A model generated the notes under the pieces. It saw only the letters and a list, made by a program, of their open reading frames with translations, searched no databases and was not told the DNA's origin. The position numbers and the translations under genes are program-made. 64,000 bases of DNA, from contig WPIO01000017.1 in assembly GCA_009760855.2 (NCBI GenBank), forward strand, positions 1,675,501 through 1,739,500. Direction: 5' to 3'. Positions 54,825 to 64,000 of the stretch are shown here, piece by piece. The stretch comes from Cristatella mucedo. Lineage: Eukaryota > Bryozoa > Phylactolaemata > Cristatellidae. The first letter of the stretch is position 1. Each line of letters opens with the position of its first letter.

Positions 54825-54938
54825 GTAAAGTACATAGAAGACCTCCTTCTTGAAACAGGTTTCGTTCCGGATGATCTTCAGCTCAGCTCTGCTTCTGGCC
54901 ATGTTAGTAAAGGTTCCAAAAATCGACTTATGGAGCAG
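54825..54938 (+). CDS. DHX29: DHX29 exon 16
   Basis: This 114-nt exon is phase 0 on both sides, after TTACTCACAG and before GAGCAG|GTATGC. It begins VKYIEDLLLETGFVPDD, which joins exon 15 to give YDVKVKYIEDLLLETG, a gap-free match to human YPVEVFHLEDIIEETG. It is the last exon found; helicase motifs IV-VI are not in the remaining 9 kb. Confidence 0.87.
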
Positions 54939-55409
54939 GTATGCTGCATGTAATCTTTTGCCTGCCGTCGTCCTGTTGACTTGTACTTGCGTACCTAAAC
55001 CTGTTGCCACCGTGTGTTCATTGGCTCATGGTGACCGTACTATTTTGAACAGTCGTGCATGCTTGCTATCGTTTTGCTGTTGTCGTTAAAATGCATTTAT
55101 TGGTATAAATGCTTCGGCCAGGGTACTTTTTAATTGGATTTCTTCGATGGGAAGCCCAGACGAAGGGAAGAAGAGAGGAGAAAAGTCTGGGAAGAAAAGA
55201 GGAGCTAATCAGGGACACATTAGTGCAGGCTCTTCTCTATAATTTCCCGATTTGCTTTGAGCTGGTGTTTTGAATTGCTTTGAGCGTTTCTTCGCCGTTT
55301 TCCCGAGAATTGCCGTGAATCATTCTGACCAAGGGGTTATCGGGCCGACTGTAACCCCGTCGGCCACTTTTAAAATGTGCTACGGAATTCGAATTCAATG
55401 TGCTTCAAA
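54939..55409. other. DHX29 intron 16 start, nothing recognised
   Basis: Purine-rich AGAAGAGAGGAGAAAAG segments at about 55160-55200. No exon. Confidence 0.45.
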
Positions 55410-55560
55410 CCCTTAAGGCTCTTGCTCCTCACGACCTCGGTCATGGGCACGAGTCCTACAGTGAACGAGTGCTTGTGACATAGCCCACTTGAAGCAGTGG
55501 TGATAGCCATTCGGGATTTTCTGCTGCTGTGTAAATGAGGCTGTTAAATGAGCGAACATC
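55410..55560 (+). mobile_element. Decayed SINE2
   Basis: CTCACGACCTCGGTCATGGG, box B CACGAGTCCTAC, and body GAAGCAGTGGTGATAGCCAT, ending AATGAGGCTGTTAAATGAGC. Confidence 0.6.
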
Positions 55561-55969
55561 TTTTTAATACTTATTTTGTTTAATAATAAGTGACACGATT
55601 ATTAACGATGCCCTTGACGTGTTTTCTGTGACCGGGCCTGACTGAAATTGACCAACTACCCTACCAAGACTGGCACCACCCAAACAGGGTTTTCTTTCTT
55701 TGATACATTATGGTCAGTAAAAACTTATCTTGCTTTATTTCACATTTTTCTTATCTTATGTCAATTCAACGTCGCAGAAATCGTTCCTTCTGTGTACTGG
55801 GTTATTGTAACATTTATGTGGTGACCCAACTGACTCCATATGTGCCGACTGATTCACTTTAATTCATTTATTTGTGGCTTTTGTGGGTAAACGCACACTC
55901 GTAAGAAAGGTCACGCACACTTAATCAAATTTTCTCTGCAATTAAATGCTATGAACTCCTATAACCAAA

Positions 55970-58345
55970 TTCTGCAAATCTGCCCATATGTCGATCTCAT
56001 CCAGTCTGCAGTTTGTATCCTCTCTTCGGTATAAAGAATAGTCTCTGAATTGCAAAATCTAAAGACCCTTGACATCGATGCTGTCCATAAAAATTATTCT
56101 CCCTGCCCCTTTCTGCTTAATTTCCCTCTGTCCGACCTGCCCTCACTTTTGTTATGCTACAGCTTAACCGGGCAGATTGTTTGGACAACTTTGCTCCCCT
56201 GACTTAACACACTGTACCCCCTCACCCATTTGCAGACATTAAACTAGCTAGGCCTACCAAGCCCAAGCTTGAAAAAGCATACACAAGATCAGGATTGACT
56301 GTCCATGACAGGCATATGAGGACTACTATAGATCTTACCAATCTATCTTAGCTAAGCCCTAGTTTAGCTTCTATAAAATAATTGGAATTACAGATGCTCG
56401 ATCAAAAAATGCCGAGGTCGACCGTCAAATATCTTCTAAACTTCTCCCAGATCACCACCTTACTTACTGATCCTATGACGATCTAGCAGATTATTTTGTA
56501 AAGCTTCTCTGTCAGCAAAGGAGATTAGATCAAAGAATTCACCGCCAGGGTAATATCTCCATTAGACGCCTTACCTTCTATTCATCGTTTTACCTCGATG
56601 GCCACCTTCAAGCCTCCACTATTTCCCTTGAAATCCATCTCGAAGTGTAAGAAACTAAGAGAGCCCTCTGAAACCTGTACCTACTGTATTCTCCTACTGA
56701 GATATATGGATTTGCTGCTACCCTGCATAACTTAACATTATTAGCATGTCCTTCCACTCGAGTTTTGTCCTGAAAATCTTTAAAAGGCCAATATTCGACC
56801 GCCCATCAAGAAATGAACACCTGGTCAGAAGAACTTCAGCAAGTTCCCCCAGTCTCCCTACTGCCGTTCTTATCAAAGACACTGGAATGCGTAGTGGGCG
56901 GCCAGATAAACTCAAACTCATGTATATAAAATTCAAACTTAGCTAGTACATTTTACTCATGTTTGAGAGCTAACCCACAGAATCAGCGCTGCTGAATGTA
57001 TATTAAGACCTTCTCAGGAATGCTGACTTAGGAAGAATCTCTCTCCTAGTTCTGCTTGATCACTCAGCATTGTTTGATACTATTTATTACCAATTCCTTC
57101 GTTTGTGCATATCGTGTCACATGGGACACGGACACTACACTGGGATAGTGTAGGCTCTTTTCAGCAGGACTGCAGAGCGTAGACGTTAATGGCAGCAGTC
57201 ATCTGAGGAGCTTTTAACAAATGAGGGTAACCCCTGGGATCTATGCTTAGGCCATTTCCTGTCACGACTTCCTCATTTCCCTGTTGCCCATGGAATTGCC
57301 AAGCAAAATATTTTCTTTTATTTTCATGAGACGACACGCAGCTATACCTCTGCCCTGGTCCCTCCCTACCTTCAAATAAAATAAATCTTTTAACCAAATG
57401 TAGCATTTATTGCTGACGTTTAGACTTGGATGGTAACAAACTGTCGCAAATATATAATGTATAATATTTATAATATATAATATATAATATATAAGTAAAT
57501 GGATCACTAACTTACTATTAATGAGAAAGCCTAGTGTTAATCAGAAATGGAAAAACCTAACCATTAAATATACTGGGCTAGTTTTTTCCTGTAGCTTTTG
57601 CATGCAACCTGAGTATCCTGTTCAAAAGTTACCATTCACTAGATGATCACACCAGCTTGACAATGAAGTCTGCCTACTTTCAAATATCTACCATAGCACG
57701 AATTCGGGCATGCTTTGGCAAGGATACCACAGCCCTGCTTGTCCATGCATTCGTGACCATACTGTTTCTTACTACTCGCAGGTTTTCTTGCATGCGCACT
57801 AAGACGGTTTCAACTGGTGCAAAAATCTTCAGCTAGGCTCGTTTGTCGTGACCGTTGCAATTACCACATTAAACCACTTCTCATCAACCTCTACTGGCTC
57901 TCCATTAAGCAAAGTAACAAATTCAAGGTTCTGTCAATCAAACTTTTAGGTTTCTTCATTCTCATGCTCCAGGCCTCCCGTCGAAAATAATAATTCCTAA
58001 TTAGGCTTTGGGTCTGACCACCCACTCTATCGACTCAAGTCGTTTAGCTGTGCTTCTAGCCAACCTCAAATAGTTTGGAGACCGTGCCTTCAGCTCGCAG
58101 ACTCCCAAAGCCCGAAATTCACTTGCAACTGGCATCCCGAAATCTCACAACTTGATAAAATTTGAAAAAGTAAAACCCACTTGTTCTTCACAGCATTTGC
58201 TTCACCAGCATAAACTGTCTTGAGTGGGCTTATCCATGCTGAAACTGTGCATGTTATGGCTAACCTATTGATATGCTGCCTTTCAATCATATGTTAAATG
58301 CCTATGGGTGGTGTACAAGTTTGTTATTAATGCCAGTATTATTAA
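55970..58345 (+). mobile_element. Long decayed LINE (CR1/L2, family A-like)
   Basis: RT landmarks in order: PPVSLLPFLSKTLECVV (about 56845-56895, RT motif 1), LLDHSALFDTIYYQFL (57053-57100, motif A), then TTALLVHAFVT (57722-57760) and ARLVCRDRCNYHIKPLL (57832-57885). It ends with TAAATGCCTATGGGTGGTGT and a short TTATTAAT tail. Stops and indels throughout. Confidence 0.7.
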
Positions 58346-58862
58346 TTATTTGTATCACGTGTATGCGTTTCGTGTCATCTGCAGACTCAGTTTAGACAGA
58401 CATGTAGACAGAGATATGTGAATTGAAAGATAGCTGTGGTGCTAGTGGTTCTGCTCTGCTTCACCTTTTAGCTCTTAAACCTGTGCTGAAGGCTGTCTCT
58501 AAAACAGGATATTTTTTTCTTTTCGGACTGTTTTATGAGCATTGCTTTGACTGTACCTTTGCTTAGATCCGTCCCAGCCCTCCACCACGTTGAATTCTCT
58601 CAGCTCCCTTGCTAAATGTATTGATGACATCTGCACATGGATGGCAGCAAACTTTCCAAAATCGTGGACATATAGAGCAAAATTTATCCAGCCGAAATCA
58701 TAAATTTTTTGGGCCTCATTTGAAACAAGCAGAGCTGAACTTGCATTTCGAATTTTACTCTGATACGTGAAGTGTTAGCTGAGTTAAGGAATTTACAAGG
58801 CACCAACCTACCCTGAAAATGAAGCTGTATAAAAGTCACAAGAATGCCCCTCAACAAGCTTC
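58346..58862. other. Intron 16; fragment of another RT
   Basis: 58570-58690 (PSTTLNSLSSLAKCIDDICT then WMAANFPK) matches the LINE segment between the FYADD motif and NFLKLN, so a second LINE remnant in plus orientation lies here. Confidence 0.5.
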
Positions 58863-59189
58863 AAGCATGTCTGGAACTGCCTCCCGACCTGCGTCAGAAC
58901 ATCCCCTGACCTGACCACATTTAAAAGGAACTTAAAAACACACCTATTTAGGACAGCATTTAGTGGGTCCCTGTGATTCGTCCTTCACGTGCTTATGCGT
59001 GCTGACACTGTGCATGCTGCCACTAACCACATTTGCATGCTGACCCTGTGCATGTCACCCCTAACCATGTTATTCATTTTGTTTGTTTTTCAAGCATGAT
59101 TTTACTTACCATTTAATTGCATTTTCCTTTGCAGCAAATGTAAAGTGCCTAGAAAGAGATTAAGTTCTCTGAGGGCGCTTTATCAAGTA

Positions 59190-59222
<33 letters not shown>
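58863..59222 (+). mobile_element. Short LINE family A copy (well preserved)
   Basis: Starts TCTGGAACTGCCTCCCGACC, then GACCTGACCACATTTAAAAG, the 3' UTR (TTTTTCAAGCATGATTTTAC), and the tail GCCTAGAAAGAGATTAAGTT with eight or more TTA units. Confidence 0.85.
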
Positions 59223-59469
59223 GTATTGCGATTTACCAAGGTTTGACAAGTTTGGATACAAGTCACATATAATGCAGAGATCAGTAAATTTTTATTTGTA
59301 GATTTGTTGCTTCCGATTTACATCCTGGTTAGACGTGGTTTGCATAACCATTTTTTTTCGATCGGAAGTCGTCAGAACTTCTGATCCCTGTTTTAACATA
59401 TTTGTCTTTTGGAAGGTACCCTTAACATATACTCGTATGTTGGACACATTTTTGTAAATATTTTCTTGA

Positions 59470-60150
59470 CGTTCCCTCTTAACCTTTCCAAGATCTAGTC
59501 AATTGGAGTCGAAATCGCTCACGGTGGTCCCACGGCACGTCCACTGGAGGAAAAAAATTGGGGTTCTGTTTATAAACAGGCGAAAGAAAGTTTACAATAG
59601 TTGGCTTTGGAAAGCAAAGCATAAGGGTTAGCCAAAGGAAATGAGAGGTGTACCTGCACGAGGCCCTTCAACCGACAGCAAAATTCGGTGGCAAATGGTT
59701 TAGGGCTGCTTTATGACAAAGCTTGTTGTAGTTTTGCATCAGATTGAAGGTATTATGGACCAACACTTGTACCGTTCAGGTGGTCGTGTAAGTTGGGATT
59801 GCGAAGCGCAAACTGTGCTTTTGGATCGGTAAAAGTGGCTGCAAGATAGCGGTCATAAGCACTCTGCAAAGGTCAGTAAAGAACTTTTTTGACTAATCTT
59901 GTGTGATGCTTAAGCTTTCGCCTTAGCTAAACCTCAAAGAACACTTGTCGGAAGACATTGGCAGGCGGCTGGGCGCTGCTGGGTGTTCAGCCGATATCAA
60001 CAGCTGACCTTTTCAAGAAATATTTGTGCATGCTGTGCAAAACTTATATATACCTGGCATAGCGGAAGATCCTTGTATCACCCGAACGGAACAGCAGTCA
60101 CAGCAGCTGCAGCCTGACTATGAGGGCAGTTGCAACCGAGTTTATGTCGT
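59470..60150 (+). mobile_element. Tc1/mariner transposase remnant
   Basis: Plus-strand codons LNLKEHLSEDIGRRLGA (the L.PIEH.W..L.RR pattern) and VQNLYIPGIAEDPC lie at about 59930-60080. Upstream codons near 59700-59780 recall the WG..S..G...L domain. Frames are broken; no terminal repeats found. Confidence 0.55.
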
Positions 60151-60384
60151 ATCCTCTTGACTCTGTGTTAGCATTCACCAACCGAACTCGCGTTTTTTGT
60201 CGCTGCCACTATGTCTTAGCTTGTGATGATGGCTTCAAGCCAGCCAGTTTCCGAATATGATGCGATCGCTGGTTGGCAGAACATAGGCTACAGGAACTTG
60301 GCTACTAGGTTTGCTAGTAGAATGGTGATACCAAAATGGGGGTCTGGCATGTCTTAACCGTTGGACCGACCCGCAAGAGCTCGG

Positions 60385-60640
60385 TGGATACCCTACCGCA
60401 ACGACAAATACACTCCTACTGCCGACTATGGCTCATCCTTTTCAGCAGTCCTGAGCTACTCCTTCCATGCTACTCACTACCTCAACTGCTCTCCTGACTC
60501 TGCTATGCTTCCCACTTTCTCTTTGTTGAGTGAGACGAAGTCTGTTGGCTACCGAATGCGTACCGAAAGCCACTTAGGCTGTGAGTGCGCTATACAAAAC
60601 TCTCCTTCGTAACAGCCACATGGCCTTTATGACTTATTAC
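60385..60640 (+). mobile_element. LINE family B 3' fragment (plus orientation)
   Basis: Reads NDKYTPTADYGSSFSAVLSY, then HATHYLNCSPDSAMLPTFSL and KSVGYRMRTESHLGCECAIQ, the family B C-terminus and 3' UTR. This is the only clearly plus-strand family B copy in the window. Confidence 0.8.
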
Positions 60641-61212
<572 letters not shown>

Positions 61213-61990
61213 CTGTCATCAAGATAGGTGATGTCGTCATGTCAGTTTTTAGAATATCAGGTTTTAGATGCATTTATGAATTTAAGGCGTGGTCTTCAAA
61301 GCATTTGAGGTTGGTTAGACGTACAGCTAAACCTTCAAAATAAGAGGAGCAGGTAGCAAAAGTGGAGGGCCAAGTAGTAAGTAGTTCAGATAGGTATGTT
61401 GGAATAAAGGAACATAACAGTGAGTGAAATAATCTTGAAGTCGATCTGCTGCTTATTCGGGCAGGATGACTTACAAAGGTTGTATCGCAAAAGTTTAGAG
61501 GGAAGTCAGAAATGCATAGGCCACCTTTACTATGATACGCTTATGTAAGCATACTTGAATTTTGCATGCTGTGCGACTGGAGCTGGTTTGGTCACCTAGC
61601 GAAAGGAAGTTTTTTTGGACGTGGCAACCAGTTTGTATGCTGAGTCTCCTGGAGGGATACTGGCTGGGCCAATTTTAGTGGGTTAGGATTTTTAGAATCC
61701 AAGTGATTTAAGGTGTGCTCATAACTGTACGTTTGGTCTTATCATTCAATTTGAGACAGTCAGCTGCATCCAAGTGCTAATGTTGTCAATGCAAGCTGGA
61801 AGGTAGTTAATAGAATGAGGTTCTGGAGGATTTGGAAGGATCAAAGTACAGGGAGAGGTGACTGTAATTTACATAGAAGTAAAATCCTTGATTTTACTGG
61901 GTGTTAACATGAGCATGTGGAAGAGTATGTATCTATTACCGTTAGATAGGGGACCTAGAAAAGTCTGTGGGTGATCCCATACTTCAGCGC
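61213..61990 (-). mobile_element. Decayed LINE (CR1/L2) fragments
   Basis: Minus-strand remnants: the C-terminal region at 61270-61340 (ACTCTTTGAGGTTGGTTAG-type codons) and an RT piece at 61720-61890 reading DPSKSS, then STWMQ and LNDKT. Confidence 0.5.
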
Positions 61991-62439
61991 CGATTAATCA
62001 ATATAGACTGCTGTACTAAATGTCTTTGAGCACATTCTCCATGATGCTGATATAGGTAGAGTGTATCTGTCATTTCTACTATATTTCTAGGCAACCATTG
62101 TCATCATTAATCATCAAGTCTGTTTAGAATGTCTTTTGTCTTATCTTGGCTTTTTGGTACTATTCTAATAGGAAATGTTACTGTGTAGATGTTAACACAT
62201 GCATATGTTAACGATCATCGGTCATTCGGTGAGCCTTTGAAATGCTTGACTCTTACACAGCTCTAGTCTACCATCCCTTATTTTTGCTTTGTATGCACCA
62301 TATTTCCGGAGTGCCTTTGTTGCTAGGCTAGTTTGAGACACCGACAGTCACTCGATCTTTTCCTTTTTTGTGCCTGACAGTTGTTCTTATAGGTAAGTAA
62401 TTAGGTCAGTAAGCAGGTGAGTTAAAATAGAAATAATAA

Positions 62440-63260
62440 AAATTATATATTTATATAGCTTCCTCAGATAACTTGATCTCTTTCTAGGCACTTGATGTAT
62501 GCTGTAAAGGAATGGCAACTGCTGGACTCTCTACAGACAAGCCTAGCTGTAGAGCTTTGCAACAACTGTAAGCACCTGGTTGCACAGGCCGGTAGACCAG
62601 CAAGCAGTGAGTTACAGAAGTTGCGATAGGATGTCACAAATGCATGGACCAATTTAGATGCAGCATCCCTGTCTAAGTAAACTCGAATTTTAGCAATTTT
62701 ATGTAGCTGAAAGACGGCAGACTCGTGATTGTGGAGATGATGTGGTCGTCAAGTGAGAGGTCACTTTGGAACAGGGCACCCATATTTCGTACAAGAGATA
62801 TGCTGGCAGAGCCGATTTTATCCGTCAGGCTTTCAAATTTCTGAGTCACATGTGGTTTGTCCATAAGTTGGTTTTATTGTAATTCAATTTGAGAAAGTTT
62901 GTTCCCATGAACGTGTGGATGTCAGCAATACGTGCAGCAAGGGAATTGAGAGAGTTTGATGTGCTGGAGGGCTGGGAGAGATCAAAGCATAAGTACAGCC
63001 GTGTCTCATCGTTATAGAAGTGAAAGTTTAGATTGTGCTGGAGATTAAATCGGCAAGAGGGAGAGTATAAATTGTGAAAAGAAGCGGACCAAGCAAAGGG
63101 CCCGAGGTACCCCATACTTTAGTGGTTCTTCGGATGATCTCTTTCCATTTGCACCAATACTCCGGAGTCTTTCAAGTTGCTCGAGCTCTCGTGGCCTAAT
63201 GTTGCTCTCTTGATTAGTGGCCTCACTACAAAATTTTTGAAAAAGCAGGGACACGACTTG
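62440..63260 (-). mobile_element. LINE family A copy with degenerate RT
   Basis: Minus strand, 5' to 3': HFYNDETRLYLCFDLSQPS (FYADDTQLY changed to FYNDETRLY), FMGTNFLKLNYNKTNL, FQSDLSLDDHIISTITSL, MVHAFVTSYRNFCNSLLAGL, PACATRCLQLLQSSTARLVC, then a jump to the tail (GTGCCTAGAAAGAGATCAAG). The 3' UTR and C-terminus are deleted. Confidence 0.78.
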
Positions 63261-63564
63261 AGGTCAGTGGGTATTTATTATGTTAGTTGTGCATGGCAGC
63301 ATCAGATCTCTGCTTCGTCGAAGTTGGACAGTGGGAATAGGGTCTAAAGGGCTATAAGCTGACCTACTCCTTATCAAAATCGAGTTTACATCTTCAGTGG
63401 GTGTTTTTGAAGATCAGGCAAAGATGTAGCAGGTGCAATTATTGAATAGTTTTATTAAAACTCGTCACTCATTTGCTTAGTTTATTGTTTCTAAGGTAAT
63501 GGTATAAGGGAGGCATTGCCCTGCCAGAAGCAGCTCACGAGACCGGTCGACTGGGCACCTTGGC

Positions 63565-63722
63565 TGATTTAGCAGCCTTACTTTATAAAGCAGCCCAAGA
63601 GCCTTAACGTCTATCACCACTGCTTGCAGTGGGAAATTAAGGGTTGCCCCCTTGCAGACCTCTAACCCACATCACTGGGTTGTGAAGAGTGAGCGTTGTA
63701 ACCCAGGTGTGCATTGCCAACT
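63565..63722 (-). mobile_element. Decayed SINE2
   Basis: Plus strand: AGCCCAAGAGCCTTAACGTC, TATCACCACTGCTTGCAGTG, ACCTCTAACCCACATCAC (box B remnant), and GTAACCCAGGTGTGCATTGC at the head. Confidence 0.65.
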
Positions 63723-64000
63723 AAAGTCGGTAAGTCAGGTAGTCGTGAAAGGCAGAAATTCGACTGCCTCTGAAGAATTTGACAAGCCACACAACAAACC
63801 AAAGAGAAATACTTAAAGCGGCTGTGTGGGCTAGTAATAACGACTTATTGGCTTGGAGTTTGACCAAAGTGAAGCTTTGAAAGCATCCAAGTGCAGACTC
63901 GCCGAGTGATAATATTATGTCAAAATCAGGGATGGAATAGCGACAATTGTAGGTGCTTCATTTGCTGGTCATTGCTGGTTGATCTATGCTGACATATTGG
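63723..64000. other. Intron 16, window end
   Basis: Nothing recognised. Confidence 0.4.

Overview
The window reads as intron-rich nuclear DNA of a non-vertebrate animal. The evidence is spliced genes whose exons keep codon phase across consensus splice sites, large introns filled with decayed CR1/L2-type LINEs, tRNA-derived SINEs, Tc1/mariner and hAT elements, and many microsatellites. There are no bacterial operons, rRNA or CRISPR arrays. I cannot name the species.

Two conserved genes lie head to head around a CpG-rich stretch at about 18.66-19.4 kb. On the minus strand is a STRAD (STE20-related adaptor) pseudokinase gene. Four kinase-domain exons are found (15373-15170, 12680-12572, 4065-3942, 1706-1523; 207 codons in one frame). 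Its first exon was not found, and its 3' part lies left of the window. On the plus strand is DHX29, the 40S-associated DExH helicase of translation initiation. Sixteen exons (19405 to 54938; 2766 nt, 922 codons) join in phase from the start codon through the UBA-like region, coiled coil, dsRBD-like region and helicase motifs I, Ia, II and III. The C-terminal helicase half lies right of the window. One intron (51948-54824) appears to be of the rare GC-AG class.

Repeat layout. LINE family B is the younger one: a nearly complete minus-strand copy sits at 6836-10000, and about nine fragments lie elsewhere. LINE family A ends in a conserved AAGCGCCTAGA...TTATTATT tail and occurs as long decayed copies, as short copies that start at nearly the same base, and as tails alone. 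SINE1 has a tRNA-like head and a 3' end resembling the family A tail, so family A is its likely mobilising partner. SINE2 has a different body. Other elements are a complete but dead Tc1/mariner (45262-47249), two abutting hAT-like MITEs (37683-38088), a GC-rich fragment of an R2/NeSL-type LINE (33230-34395), an inverted satellite of about 168-bp units (4560-6830) and a 900-bp minisatellite built on CCAT/CCGC/CCAC units (53580-54475). Roughly 50-63 kb after the last exon found is LINE, Tc1 and SINE debris.

The two genes act in separate pathways: LKB1 activation for STRAD, and ribosome scanning for DHX29. Their only visible link is the shared promoter interval.
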